Shown here one piece after another: positions 22,530 to 32,937 of a stretch of DNA of 64,000 bases; within the stretch, counting starts at the first letter, position 1; every line of letters begins with the position of its first letter. The translations under genes and the position numbers were made by a program. The DNA lies in assembly GCF_963678635.1 (NCBI RefSeq), contig NC_087070.1:24366933-24430932 (forward strand), written 5' to 3'. This DNA is from Symsagittifera roscoffensis. Lineage: Eukaryota > Xenacoelomorpha > Acoela > Convolutidae. The notes beneath the pieces are model-generated. The model saw only the letters and a list, made by a program, of their open reading frames with translations. It did not search any database and had not been told where the DNA came from.

Positions 22530-22701
22530 GAGCGAAAAATATCACTTCGTACTTTATATGGCTTGTGGGGGAATGATTTTTACTAAAAATCTCAAAGAAT
22601 TTTTTTTCATTTTATTTACTTTTTTTAATGTTATTACTGCTCCATGGATCTTAAAAGGCAATCTGAACATTCAGGGCTTCGCCCTGATACGAGCAGTCTT
22701 G
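22530..22701 (+). mobile_element. HINE 3'-third fragment inserted in the TAATTG cluster
   Basis: It starts in the internal GTACTTTATATGGC box and ends with the intact hairpin GGGCTTCGCCC and CGAGCAGTCTTG. Cluster motifs lie on both sides. Confidence 0.75.
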
Positions 22702-22764
22702 TTAAAAATCATCCTCATAATGCAGAACAATAAATTATTTTTTGAGGAAAATATGTTTTGTTTG

Positions 22765-22873
22765 AGAAAGCCCATTACTTGCAATTAATTGCAATAATTG
22801 ATTCATAGGAAGTCCCCATTACAATTAATTGATTGCCTTGGAAAAAAACTCAAAAACTAATTGCAATTAACTT
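22765..22873. repeat. CAATTAATTG-rich cluster, right part
   Basis: It contains TTGCAATTAATTGCAATAATTG, ACAATTAATTGATTG and AATTGCAATTAAC. It continues the cluster at 22405-22525 beyond the HINE fragment. Confidence 0.5.
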
Positions 22874-23026
22874 TTGATTATCCCTGTTCACTGTGTTGTC
22901 TTAATGGCTGAGTTTTATTGTCCGAACCGCTGAAAATGAGGGATCAAATTACCTCATTCTTGTCTTGCTATCAAAGGGAGGACAGGAGATGACAGGAAAT
23001 TCATTTGATTGTTTCAGCAAAACAAA

Positions 23027-23560
23027 CAAGAATGCTCGTACCAGGGCGAAGCCCTGAAAGTTCCGACTGCTTTTTAACGTTTATGAAGCAGTAAAAACAT
23101 AAAAAATTAAATGAAATAGAACAAAATGAAAAAAATTTTTTCTAAAATTTGAAAATTTTTCTAAGAAAATCATCCCCCCACAAGCCATATAAAGTAAAAA
23201 ACAATAGATTTCGCTCCTTGTAACAAATCAATTATGGCAAATAAGCTTCTTTCAACCAATTTGAACGATTTCTAAGACGGATTAAATCTCCGCTTACGCG
23301 TTAATATCGCAAAATATATCGCTCCCTAATTTTCCCGAATTGACCAAAATGGATGTATTTAAACCCTCAAAACTTAACAAAAAAACACCACAGGTGAAAT
23401 AATTTTTCAATTTTAAGCTCAAGACATTAATACTTTTGAGTTGTATAAAAAAATTCCGTCAAAAATGACTAGTTAAAGAGTCAAAAATTTTCACTAGTTA
23501 AAGAGTCAAATTTTTTCCGAAGCACAAAAATTCCATTACTATCCTTACGAAAGTCGGAAC
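23027..23560 (-). mobile_element. HINE copy with shared left flank
   Basis: Near full length. Its 5' end is degraded (CCTTACGAAAGTCGGAAC), and TTTTTCACTAGTTAAAGAGTCAAA-type sequence is doubled near 23470-23510. The ~40 bases to its left (TTTGATTGTTTCAGCAAAAC) are also found left of the copy at 24243. Confidence 0.75.
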
Positions 23561-24029
23561 ATGAAGACTTCTTGTATATCAGGGCAAAGCTTTGAATGTT
23601 CCCTTATTTCATATCGAATATTTTTTGGGAAAATAAAATATTGAAAACCCATAATTATTAGACAAAATCAAAGTGTGAAATGCTCAGTCGTACAAAATTA
23701 ATACGATAGATCCGACTAACGAGCCTCAGTTCAAATAGGAATGACCCTGTTGTGCGGGATAATTCATCACCAAAATAATTCATTCGCATTACGCTCTCAG
23801 CAATATGAATAAAATAATCAAAGCTTGCATAATTTAAACCAGAACTTGGCTAGTTTTGCGATTTTCAAACCCCCATATCTTTTTGAATTTGAACTAAAGA
23901 AGTCGATATCTTTGGGGTACGAATTTTTTTGTTGAGAACTATTATTTTGATCGGCGAAAATTGACTGTCTAAAAAATATCGAGCAAAAATATCGAGCAAA
24001 AATATTCCATTTTCTTCGAAAGTCGGAAC
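23561..24029 (-). mobile_element. Diverged HINE subfamily copy, directly adjoining the previous one
   Basis: It has CTTGTATATCAGGGC at its left and TTCTTCGAAAGTCGGAAC at its right. Its interior resembles the HINE-like stretch in the 2.1-kb units (TTTTGATCGGCGAAAATTGA) rather than the main family. The junction with the copy at 23027-23560 has essentially no spacer. Confidence 0.6.
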
Positions 24030-24242
24030 AATAATGAATCTTACGTGCTTCTATTGATTTTACAAGGCTGTGTATCAAGACAAAATGTTTTGTAAATGGA
24101 TAATCGAGTCATCTTTTTCTACAATTAGACCTTGTTGGCAAAATTTAAGAAATTGAGGTATCGCAGATGAAAGAAAAACGATAGAAGAACCGCAACGCAT
24201 GGAGATGACAGGAAATTCATTTGATTGTTTCAGCAAAACAAA

Positions 24243-24762
24243 CATGACTGCTCGTACCAGGGCGAAGCCCTGAAAATTCCGACTGCTTTTTAACGTTTAT
24301 GGAGCAGTAATAACATAAACAACATAAAAAAATAAATGAAATAGAACAAAACGAAAAAAAAAAATTTCTAAAATTTTCACACGCCATATTAAGTACAAAA
24401 CAATAGATTTCGCGCCTTGTAACAAATCAATTATGGCAAATAAGCTTCTTTCAACCAATTTGAACGATTTATAAGACGGATTAAATCTCCGCTTACGCGT
24501 TAATAGCGCGAATTATATCGCGCGTTAATTGTCCCAAATTGGTCGAAATGACAAAAATGGCAATTTATAAACCCTCATAACTTTGCGAAAAATGATCACA
24601 GGTGAAATATCTTTTCAAATTTAAGCTCAGGGCAACAATAGCTTTCGAATGATATAAAAAATTTCCGTCAAAAATGGCTAGTTAAATGTCGAAATTTGTC
24701 TGAAGAAAAAAAACCCACCCCGAGCACAAATATTCCGTTACTTTCGTATCGAAAGTCGGAAC
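24243..24762 (-). mobile_element. HINE copy, near full length
   Basis: Starts CATGACTGCTCGTACCAGGG and ends with the intact hairpin GTATCGAAAGTCGGAAC. The core palindrome is present. Its left flank duplicates that of the copy at 23027, but its right flank does not. Confidence 0.8.
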
Positions 24763-25361
24763 AAAAAGCAAATTGAGCAATTGTGGCCAAAACTAGCGAA
24801 AGATTTGTACAATACATTTGCTGACATATACAAACATCCAAGTATACGACTGCTACGAACATGCATTTGCTGGCTAGTTAAATCCAGGAACTCGACGGGA
24901 TCCCAGTTTCCTGGTTCCGGCTTTTCATTGCATTGTGCAAATTATTCCAGTGTCAAAGAATCCTTCAAAATTGATTCCATAAAAAATGAAATTTGCAAAT
25001 TTTCTCACTTTTTGGTTCTCTGGCTTCTTTCCATTAAACCTAAAAAAGGTTGAGTAATTGGTCCCATTAATTCCCTATCATCTGCACATTATGTATTTTT
25101 GTTGTTGGTATTGTGGCTGCTTTCCAATAAACAACTTGCCCTATAAAATATTTTGATAACTGAGATCTAATACACATATTTTTTTATTCCGGTCTTCTAA
25201 AAAATAAAGGAATTTGTATGCTTCGGGGTAATTTTTCCTCAGAATAATTTCGGCAATGGGGAATAATAATGTCTTATGAAACTGTTTTACATTCCAATAT
25301 ATACATTTTATCTTAATATAGTTTACCAATTTTTTCAGACTATTTCAGGGTAGTTGTAATT
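24763..25361. other. Unassigned AT-rich sequence
   Basis: Frames at 24781-25053 (+) and 25141-25329 (-) show no domain and no splice context that would support them. Confidence 0.35.
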
Positions 25362-25854
25362 TTTCCGACTTTCGATACGAAAGTAACGGAATATTTGTGC
25401 TCGGGGTGGGTTTTATTTCTTCAGACAAAATTCGACTTTCTAACTAGCCATTTTTGAACGTTTTTTTAATCATTCAAAAGTATTGTTGTCCTGAGCTCAA
25501 ATTTGAAATGATATTTCACCTGTGATCATTTTTCGTAAAGTTATAGGGGTTTAAAGATTGCCATTTTGACCAATTTGGGACAATTAACGCGCGATATATA
25601 TTGCGCTATTAACGCGTAAGCGGATATTTAATCCGTCTTATAAATCGATCCAAATTGGTTGAAGGCAGATTATTTGCCAAATTGATTTCTTAATGGGTCG
25701 AAATCTATCACATCGTACTTTATATGGCGTGTGGGGGATGATTTTTCAAAAATCTCGATTTAAAAAAAATATTAATTTTATTTTATTGCATTTAAATTGC
25801 TTCATGTTATTTTTTTCAAAAGACCTTAAAAGGCAGTCGGAACATTCAGTCTTG
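25362..25854 (+). mobile_element. HINE copy lacking only its 3' hairpin
   Basis: The element is otherwise complete, but AGTCGGAACATTCAG runs straight into TCTTG. The segment GGGCTTCGCCCTGATACGAG found in other copies is absent. The deletion is bounded by the short repeat CAG. Confidence 0.75.
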
Positions 25855-25943
25855 TTGTTTTAGTCAACATTTGTTTCCAGTTTCTTGGAATTAGGGTTCG
25901 CGAATTAAAAGAATGTGAGCTGGTTTTATTTTCAACTTTTCAA

Positions 25944-26462
25944 CAAGACTGCTCGTATCAGGGCGAAGCCCTGAATGTTCCGACTGCCTTTTAAGGTTTA
26001 TGGGACAGTAATAACACTAAAAGTTAAATGTAATAAAACAAAATGAAAAAAAATTCTAAAGTTTGAAATTTTTTATGAAAATTGTCCCCCCACACGCCAC
26101 ATAAAGTACAAAAGGATATCGCTCCTTTTAACAAATCAATTAAGGCAAATAAACTTCTTTTAACAAATTTGGAATAACTTCTACGACGGATTAACTCTCT
26201 GCTATTGCGTTAATAGCGCAAAATATATCTCGCGTTAATTATCCCAAATTGGCCAAAATGGCAATGCTTAAACCCCCATAACTTTAAGAAAAATGATCAC
26301 AGGTGAAATATCTCTTCAATTTTGAACTCAAGATAACAATACCTTTCGAATGATATCTAAAAAATTCCGTCAAAAATGGCTAGTTGAAAACTCAAAATTT
26401 GTCTGAAGAAAAAACCCACCCGGAGCACAAATATTCCGTTACTTTCGTATCAAAGTCGGAAC
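25944..26462 (-). mobile_element. HINE copy, near full length
   Basis: Both ends are present. The 5'-terminal hairpin has lost two bases (CGTATCAAAGTCGGAAC). Confidence 0.8.
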
Positions 26463-26586
26463 GAAAATGCCAATTCGAATCCTTGCTGGCAAATTGGAAA
26501 ACTCAATCAATCTTCGTCACTGAGTTTTCTCATAGCCTTAAAGAATGTAGACAATATTTTTCTCATTTTATTTTAAATATCTTATT

Positions 26587-26905
26587 TTTCCGACTTTCGA
26601 TACGAAAGTAACGGAATATTTGTGCTCGGGGTGGGTTTTTTTTCTTCAGACCAATTTCGACTTTTTAACTAGTCATCTTTGACTGAATTTTTTTTATATC
26701 ATTCAAAAGGTATGCTTGTCCTGAGCTCAAATTTGAAAAGATATTTCACCTGTGATTATTTTTCGTAAAGTTATGAGGGTTTAAAGATTGCCATTTTCAT
26801 TTTATTTTATTTCATTTAATTTTTTTTATGTATTACTGCTGCCTTAAATAAACCTTAAAAGGCAGTCGGAACACTCAAGGCTTCGCCCTGATACGAGCAG
26901 TCTTG
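26587..26905 (+). mobile_element. Internally deleted HINE copy
   Basis: Both termini are intact, but the middle, including the GCGCGATATATTTCGCGC core, is missing. The deletion lies near 26790-26800. Confidence 0.75.
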
Positions 26906-27331
26906 TTTTTTTTTTATAATTTAAGGCTATACTAGAGAAACCTTTAATTTTGTGATATAATAACTAACTATAACAGTGCCAAACTTACAATACAGTTTAA
27001 AACCGCTTTTCCTAAACTCGCGCTAAACGTTTTCCTTTTTTCTTATTCGCGCTAATGCCTAATTTGCGCTAAACGTTTTCCCTTTTTCAATACTATTCCA
27101 AGAATACAAGAAAATACAAGACAATGCATGAGCATAGAAAAAAAGAACAATTATTTTTTTTCAGGCGGTTTTTCGCAAAAGCTTTGCAATTTTGACGGCC
27201 AATACATTGACACTTTTTTGCCAACGTTTTTTCTTGGGTTGGTCAACTAGAAATGAAAATCGTAAAGTAGTACCAAAGGTGGACCCTCTGGCTAAATTTG
27301 ACAAAAACTATCTGAGAATAACTATTCGCAC

Positions 27332-27509
27332 CAGGGCGGATTTCGGGGTCCCCCCTTTGTACTATTTTGTGATATCCATTTTGGCCGGTTTTTTAGTGCT
27401 TTGGCAGAGCTCGGAAATCAATTTGGTCGACCCTAAAAAAAGGTCCGCAAAGTTGTCGAATGTTTTTGAAAATACGCCCCACGCTCGAGAAAATCCTGAT
27501 CCACCCCTG
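27332..27509 (+). mobile_element. 178-bp hAT-like MITE
   Basis: Ends are CAGGGCGGATTTCGG and the inverse of CAGGGGTGGATCAGG. The 8 bases outside are ATTCGCAC (27324-27331) and ATTCGCGT (27510-27517), six of eight identical. An 8-base duplication and CAG termini are hAT hallmarks. Internal phrases (TTTGTACTATTTTG, GATATCCATTTTGGC, CAATTTGGTCGACC) are shared with the elements at 44422 and 46970. Confidence 0.65.
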
Positions 27510-27754
27510 ATTCGCGTAACAAAATTCGAGCTCCGAGATTGTCATACATCAATATGCAAATAGTTTTTGTTCGTAACCTTCTGCTGCAAATTTATAACTT
27601 TTTAATTTTGCTCAGTTTAGTTGCGAGTATAAGTCATTTCAATATACAGACTTATCAGGGTACAGTTAGATCAGGGTATTTCAGGGTACAGTTAGATCAA
27701 TCAGAACTGTACCTTGATAAAAACTAGTTTTATAAAAACCTCAGTTGATTTTTG

Positions 27755-27806
27755 TTCCGACTGTTCAAGACAAAGCGGAATATTCAACTTGGCGTGGATT
27801 TTTATT
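27755..27806 (+). mobile_element. HINE subfamily 5'-end stub in front of a full copy
   Basis: GTTCCGACTGTTCAAGAC, AAGCGGAATATTCAAC and GGCGTGGATTTTT repeat the layout of the family's 5' hairpin and GTGGG box. It directly precedes the copy at 27807 and recurs in the same position at 31688. Confidence 0.6.
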
Positions 27807-28293
27807 GTTCCGACTTTCGATACGAAAGTAACGGAATAATTGTGCTCCGGGTGGGTTTTTTTTTCTTCAGACAAATTTCGACTTTTAAACTAACCATTTT
27901 TGACGGAATTTTTTTTATATCATTCAAAAGGTATTGTTGTTCTGAACTTAAATTTGAAAAGATATTTCACCTGTGATCATTTTTCGTAAAGTTATGGGCG
28001 TTTAAAGATTGCCAATTTGGCCAATTTGGGACAATTAACGCGCGATATATTTCGCGCTATTAACGCGCAAGCGTAGAGTTAATCCGTCGTTCCAAATTGG
28101 TTGAAAAAAGCTTATACTTTTGTACTTTATATGGCGTGTGGGGGGATGATTTTCATTTTAAAAATTTCAAATTTTAGAAAAAAAAAGTTTCATTTTATTT
28201 TATTTCATTTATTTTCTTAATGTTCTTACTGCTCCATAAACCTTAAAAGGCAATCGGAACATTCAGAGCTTTGCCCTGATACGAACAGTCTTG
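27807..28293 (+). mobile_element. HINE copy, near full length
   Basis: Intact 5' hairpin, core palindrome and 3' module (AGAGCTTTGCCCTGATACG). A short part near the TTAATCCGTC box is deleted. About 135 bases of its left flank match the left flank of the copy at 31741. Confidence 0.8.
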
Positions 28294-28550
28294 TTCCATT
28301 AATTTTTGATTTTCTAACGAAAATATTTTGACAAATTTTATAGTTTATGCGCGATCTTTTGTGCTCTTTGAACACGCGTAAGCGATAGATTAAATCGGTA
28401 GAAAATTAGCTGAGGTAATTTTTTTGGTCTTATCATTAGTATAAACAGGTCTAGATGCATCCATTTGTAATTTACATTTGTTTTGAGTGGGGTGTAAACT
28501 GTAGGAAAAAATTTGAGACCATTTTTAAACTTTTAGAATTAATTTTGATG

Positions 28551-28597
28551 GACAGTCGGAACATTAAGGACTTCACCCTCATAAACGAACAGTCTTG
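28551..28597 (+). mobile_element. HINE 3'-end stub
   Basis: GACAGTCGGAACATT, a decayed hairpin and CGAACAGTCTTG. No preceding body was recognised. Confidence 0.6.
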
Positions 28598-28699
28598 TTT
28601 AAAAATAGAATATGTACTCGCCTGAAAGTTTCTCTTGTTGAGTGAGAAGCGATGCTAACCCGTGTTATGTTTTTTTGACCAGCCTATGTAAATGTTTAA

Positions 28700-28960
28700 C
28701 AAGAATTCTCGTATCAGGCTGACCTTTTTTGGTCTCGACTTGTTGTTGGCTAGTAAAGTTTTGACGAACTATGAGTTTAAGGCAAGCTATGAATTGAAGT
28801 TGTATTTTTTAATTATGAGTCTTGTATGGAATTAACAAGACACAATTAGTGTGCCTCACTTCAATTTGAAACGATTTGTAATGCGGTATAATTGGCTCAC
28901 GCTTTCAATACCAAAATATGAATCGATCAGTTTAGCTAAATTGGTGTTAAGATACTTATA
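28700..28960 (-). mobile_element. Old diverged HINE fragment
   Basis: Starts CAAGAATTCTCGTATCAGGC. Later pieces (CAATTTGAAACGATTTGTAATGC) match the conserved middle weakly. The 5' end is absent. Confidence 0.45.
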
Positions 28961-29072
28961 TGGCGTGCAAACGTGGCGGCGATAACGAAGATCCAGGGAA
29001 AGATACTCAGCTTCAATTGTCTCCTTACAACACGTTTTGCTCGTTTCCCATCATATTTTTCCGACAGTTATT

Positions 29073-29388
29073 GTTCCGACTTTCGTAACAAAAGTAACGG
29101 AATATTTGTGCTCGGGGTGGGTTTTTTTTTCTTCAGACAAGTTTCGACATTTTAAATATAGCCATTTTTGACAGAATTTTTTATGTCGCTCAAAAGGTAT
29201 TGTTGTCCTGAGCTTAATATTGAAAAGATATTTTACCTGTGAAAATTTTTCGTAAACTTATGGGGGTTTAAAGATTACAATTTTGACCAATTTGGGACAA
29301 TTAACGCGCGATATATTTCGCGCTAATAACGCGTAAGCGGAGAATTAATTGGCCTTAGAAATCGTTCCAAATTGGTTGAAGGCAGCTT
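29073..29388 (+). mobile_element. HINE copy truncated at its 3' side, tandem with the next
   Basis: It begins at an intact 5' terminus and stops just after the AAATTGGTTGAAGGCAGCTT box, where the next copy begins in the same orientation. Confidence 0.75.
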
Positions 29389-29391
29389 TTT

Positions 29392-29910
29392 GTTCCGACT
29401 TTCGAAACGAAAGTAACAGAATATTTGTGCTCGGGGTGGGTTTTTTTTTCTTCAGACAAATTTTGACTTTTTAACTAGCCATTTTTTATATCATTCAAAA
29501 GGTATTGTTGTCTTGAGCTCGAATTTGAAAAAACATTTCACCTGTGATCATTTTTCGTAAAGTTACGGGGGTTTAAAGATTGCCATTTTGGCCAATTTGG
29601 GACAATTAACGCGCCATATATTTCGCGTTATTAACGCGTAAGCGGAGATTTAATCCGTCTTAGAAATCGTTCCAAATTGGTTAAAAGAAGCTTATTTGCC
29701 ATAATTGGTTTGTTAGAAGGAGCGAAATATATCCTTTTGTACTTTATATGGCGTGTGGGGGGATGATTTTCATAATAAATTTCAAATTTTAAAAAAAAAA
29801 TTTTTTTCATTTTGTGTTTTTTCATTTAATTTTTTAATGTTATTACTGCTCCATAAACCTTAAAAAGCAGTCGAAACATTCAGGGCTTCGCCCTGATACG
29901 AGCAGTCTTG
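29392..29910 (+). mobile_element. HINE copy, near full length, in the left arm of the inverted duplication
   Basis: Complete ends, with hairpin GGGCTTCGCCC. Its inverse counterpart is the copy at 34335-34858, which flanks the other side of receptor exon 2. Confidence 0.85.
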
Positions 29911-29916
29911 TTTACG

Positions 29917-30002
29917 TTTAATTTTCTTATGTTTTTATTGCTCCATAGACCTTAAGAGGCAGTCAGAACATTCAAGGCTTTGCCCTGATACGAGCAGTCT
30001 TG
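29917..30002 (+). mobile_element. HINE 3'-end stub in tandem behind a full copy
   Basis: A second 3' end (AGGCAGTCAGAACATTC, hairpin GGCTTTGCC, CGAGCAGTCTTG) sits 6 bases after the full copy's 3' end. The same arrangement appears inverted at 34243-34330. Confidence 0.75.
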
Positions 30003-30830
30003 TCTAGTTTTGCTTCAGTTTTCAGTTTTCGTCCATGAAAGGCTTTGGCAAAGTTTTTTTGGCTCTTTTCCATTTTCCCCTTACATTTCAAAACATCCAT
30101 TCCCTTAGTTGTTCACGAATTATTATGCTTCAATGCGTGGTATAAGATATAAATTATGAACGACAAATTTGTTCACAATAATCAATTTGTCAGCAAATTT
30201 TTATTAGACGAAGACAATATTAAAATAGTTTTTCATGACTGAAATTCAAATGTGGGAAAGGGGAGTGGAAAAGAAACGGTTTTTCAACACAAATGTAACT
30301 TCTTGCTGTTTTTCAGAGCAAACTAAGTGAAAATTAATTTTTGCATAATATTTCCTAAATTAATTATGAGCGACAAAACTTGATTAATTACTTTTTTGCT
30401 CCCAGCTCCCTAAACTAAAAATATGCTCGCGTTTTCAATCGAAGACGGAAACAAAAAAAAACAATTTTGGTGACTTTCAAAACAAGAAAAGAAATTTTTA
30501 AAATGTCAAGCGTTCGGCCAAAGCAGACGTAAATTGATGTAAAAGCTGTCTTTTTGTAACTATTGATTTCAACTACTTCAAATTATCTATTTTCACTGAA
30601 ATTTTTTTCACTTCATTATCAACAATTCGATTTTAATGATTGCTAATTTTTTTTATGTTGGCACTTCATTTGTAAAAATTATTGATTTCATATAAAAATT
30701 TCCAACGAACAAAGCTCGAGCAAACTAAATTGTTTTTTAAACAACAAATATGGATCGACTTTAATGTTTTAAACATTGTTTCAACTTGACTCTTACTGTA
30801 ACTTATCATATGGTTGATATGTGTTTGCAG

Positions 30831-31039
30831 TGCAATGGCTGGCGGGAGACATGTGTTGCAAAGTGCTCATGTTCCTCCGTCTCTTCCTCTTCATTTGTGG
30901 CCCGTTCATGCTGGTGTGCATCTCACTCGACCGCCTCCTCGCAATCGTGTTCCCCCTCAAGATGGTGGTCGCACAAAATGTCACCCCCCTAATGTGTGCA
31001 GTCACTTACTCTGTCGCAGTTCTCCTCGCCCTCCCCCAG
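30831..31039 (+). CDS. GnRH/AKH/corazonin-type receptor, exon 2 (ECL1, TM3, ICL2, TM4)
   Basis: The exon follows the acceptor TTTGCAG (ending 30830) and ends at CCCCCAG|GTACTT. It is 209 bases: 2 bases complete V137 and 69 full codons follow (residues 138-206). It reads VQWLAGDMCCKVLMFLRLF with the TM3-top cysteine (C145 or C146). TM3 then runs into FMLVCISLDRLLAIVFPLK, where D170-R171-L172 is the DRY position, as DRL. TM4 ends LLALPQ. The string around FMLVCISLDR is close to that of GnRH-type receptors. The downstream border is phase 0. No exon with the second extracellular loop or the TM6 CWxP motif was found up to 64000, so the gene is incomplete here. Confidence is high for the receptor class and moderate for the exact subfamily. 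Confidence 0.85.
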
Positions 31040-31049
31040 GTACTTGAAT

Positions 31050-31112
31050 CTACTTAACTATCCCCTCTGTGCAAAATGGGGGGGGGGGGGGGGGGATTCG
31101 TTATTAGGTACC
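31050..31112 (+). repeat. Poly-G element next to the exon-2 donor, with an 18-base G run
   Basis: Ten bases after the donor, CTACTTAACTATCCCC is followed by a run of 18 G (31078-31095) and ATTCGTTATTAGGTACC. The same pieces occur at 42241-42293 and 42446-42512, so this is a dispersed element rather than a chance homopolymer. Confidence 0.6.
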
Positions 31113-31687
31113 AAAATTCACATATCCTCAACCGCTGAATTAGTTCATTATAGGGTCGTAATTCGTTACAAGGTACCCAGAGGTTGAATAGTAAAAAAAA
31201 CCACAAATTTCCAGCTTTTCCGGAGAACAAATAATCAACAAACATGTTCCCGGGCCAGTTTTCTCAACTTACATCGCCACCCTAGTGGTTACTCCTATCT
31301 GATCATCCTACGATCAAATGTCCTCAGTCGCGCTGAGGATAAATTCGCGCAACACAAAAGTTTGTGCAGAATATTTTTTGGTCCCGCAAACTGTCTTCTG
31401 GGTCAGGTAAAGTCGCACAATTTTTTTCAGTCCGAGCGAAGATGCGCTGAAAACTGTTTATCGCGCAAAACTGCGATCTTTAATTCGCACTAGTTTTTTT
31501 TTCGTTTGCGCAAAGATGAATCATGTCCGTTGGTTGCCACTGCGACATACGTTACAGTCTTTGACTTGGGTGAATGTTAATAAAGGGAAAATCTGCATTT
31601 TTGTTCAGGGTATTTCAGGGTACAGTTAGATCAATCAGAACTGTACCTTGATAAAAACTAGTTTTATAAAAACCTCAGTTGATTTTT

Positions 31688-31740
31688 GTTCCGAATGTTC
31701 AAGACAAAGCGGAATATTCAAGTTGGCGTGGATTTTTATT
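31688..31740 (+). mobile_element. HINE subfamily 5'-end stub (duplicate of 27755-27806)
   Basis: Same stub as at 27755 with two or three changes. It belongs to the ~135-base flank shared by the two loci. Confidence 0.6.
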
Positions 31741-32261
31741 GTTCCGACTTTCGATCCGAAAGTAACGGAATATTTGTGCTCGGGGTGGGTTTTTTTTTCT
31801 TCAGACAAATTTCGACTTTTTAACTAGCCATTTTTGACGGAAATTTTTCATATCATTCAACAGGTATTGTTGTCCTGAGCTTAAATTTGAAAAAATATTT
31901 CACCTGTGATCAATTTTCGTAAAGTTATGGGGGTTTAAAGATTGGCATTTTGGCCAATTCGGGAATTTAATTAACGCGCGATATATTTCGCGCTATTAAC
32001 GCGTAAGCGTAGATTTAATCCGTCATAGAAATCGTTCCAAATTGGTTGAAAGAAGCTTATTTGTCATAATTTATTTGTTACTAGAAGCTAAACTTATCAC
32101 TTTGTACTTTATATGGCGTGTGGGGGGATGATTTTCACAAAAAATCTCAAATTCTTTTTTTTTCTTTTTTTTATATTTAATTTTTTCATCATATTTCTGC
32201 TTCATAGACCTTAAAAGGCAGTCGAAACATTCAGAGCTTCGCCCTGATACGAGCAGTCTTG
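31741..32261 (+). mobile_element. HINE copy, first of a tandem trio
   Basis: Full length. The 5' hairpin loop has CGATCCG. It is followed by a 105-base spacer (32262-32366) that recurs after the next copy. Confidence 0.8.
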
Positions 32262-32366
32262 TTTGTTTAAGGACTGAACAGATCTTATGATGACGCTTTC
32301 TTTCGTGAAGAAATTCTCTTATAAGACTATTTCTCCTCAACAGACTGCAAAAACATATCACTTATT
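32262..32366 (+). repeat. 105-bp spacer, copy 1
   Basis: Reads TTTGTTTAAGGACTGAACAG ... ACAGACTGCAAAAACATATC and recurs at 32833-32937 with about four substitutions. Confidence 0.8.
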
Positions 32367-32832
32367 GTTCCGACTTTCGATACGAAAGTAACGAAATATT
32401 TGTGCTCGGGGTGGGTTCTTTTTCTTCAGACAAATTTCGACTTTTTAACTAGCCATTTTTGACAGAATTTTTAATATCATTCAAAAGGTATTGTTGTCTT
32501 GAGCTTAAATTTGAAAAGATATTTCACCTGTGATCATTTTTCGTAAAGTTATGAGGGTTTAAAGATTGCCATTTTGGTCAATTTGGGACAATTAACGCGC
32601 GATATATTTCGCGCTTTCAACGTGTAAGCGGAGATTTAATCCGTCTTAGAAATCGTTTTTAAACTTTATTTGGCGTGTGGGGGGATGATTAATGTCATAA
32701 AAAATTTCAAATTTTATAATTTTTTTTTTCATTTTTTTTAATTATATTTAATTTTTTTATGTTACTACTGCTCGATAAACCTGAAAAGGCAGTCGGAACA
32801 TTCAGGGCTTCGCCCTGATACGAGCAGTCTTG
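32367..32832 (+). mobile_element. HINE copy, second of the trio
   Basis: Complete ends. The segment between the AAATCGTT box and the ACTTTATTTGGCGTG box is deleted, so it is about 55 bases shorter than its neighbours. Confidence 0.8.
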
Positions 32833-32937
32833 TTTGTTTAAGGACTGAACAGATCGTATGATGACGCTTTCTTTCGGGAACAAATTCTCTTATAAGACTA
32901 TTTCTCCTCAACAGACTGCAAAAACATATCACTTAGT
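32833..32937 (+). repeat. 105-bp spacer, copy 2
   Basis: Second copy of the spacer at 32262-32366. It shows that spacer plus element were duplicated as a unit. Confidence 0.8.

Larger units (their letters stand above)
29392..30467 (+). repeat. Left arm of an inverted duplication flanking receptor exon 2
   Basis: The arm comprises a HINE copy, a HINE 3' stub and about 465 bases of single-copy-looking sequence (30003-30467). All of it recurs in inverse order at 33778-34858 with few differences. The two arms are 3.3 kb apart. Confidence 0.8.
509..30830 (+). other. Intron 1 of the receptor gene (30.3 kb)
   Basis: The intron runs from the GTCAGT donor at 509 to a TTTGCAG acceptor ending at 30830, phase 1. 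It holds many transposon-derived repeats listed separately: Helentron-like copies, a 2.1-kb tandem duplication, a FLYWCH-MULE pseudogene and a hAT MITE. No other host exon was recognised within it. Confidence 0.7.

Noticed and set aside
27192..27563. 123-codon frame as a gene
   Set aside because: It spans the hAT MITE at 27332-27509 with its target duplications and has no domain of its own.
30793..31245. Other frames over receptor exon 2 on both strands, including one through the G18 run
   Set aside because: Only the frame reading VQWLAGD...LALPQ joins exon 1 in phase and shows receptor motifs.
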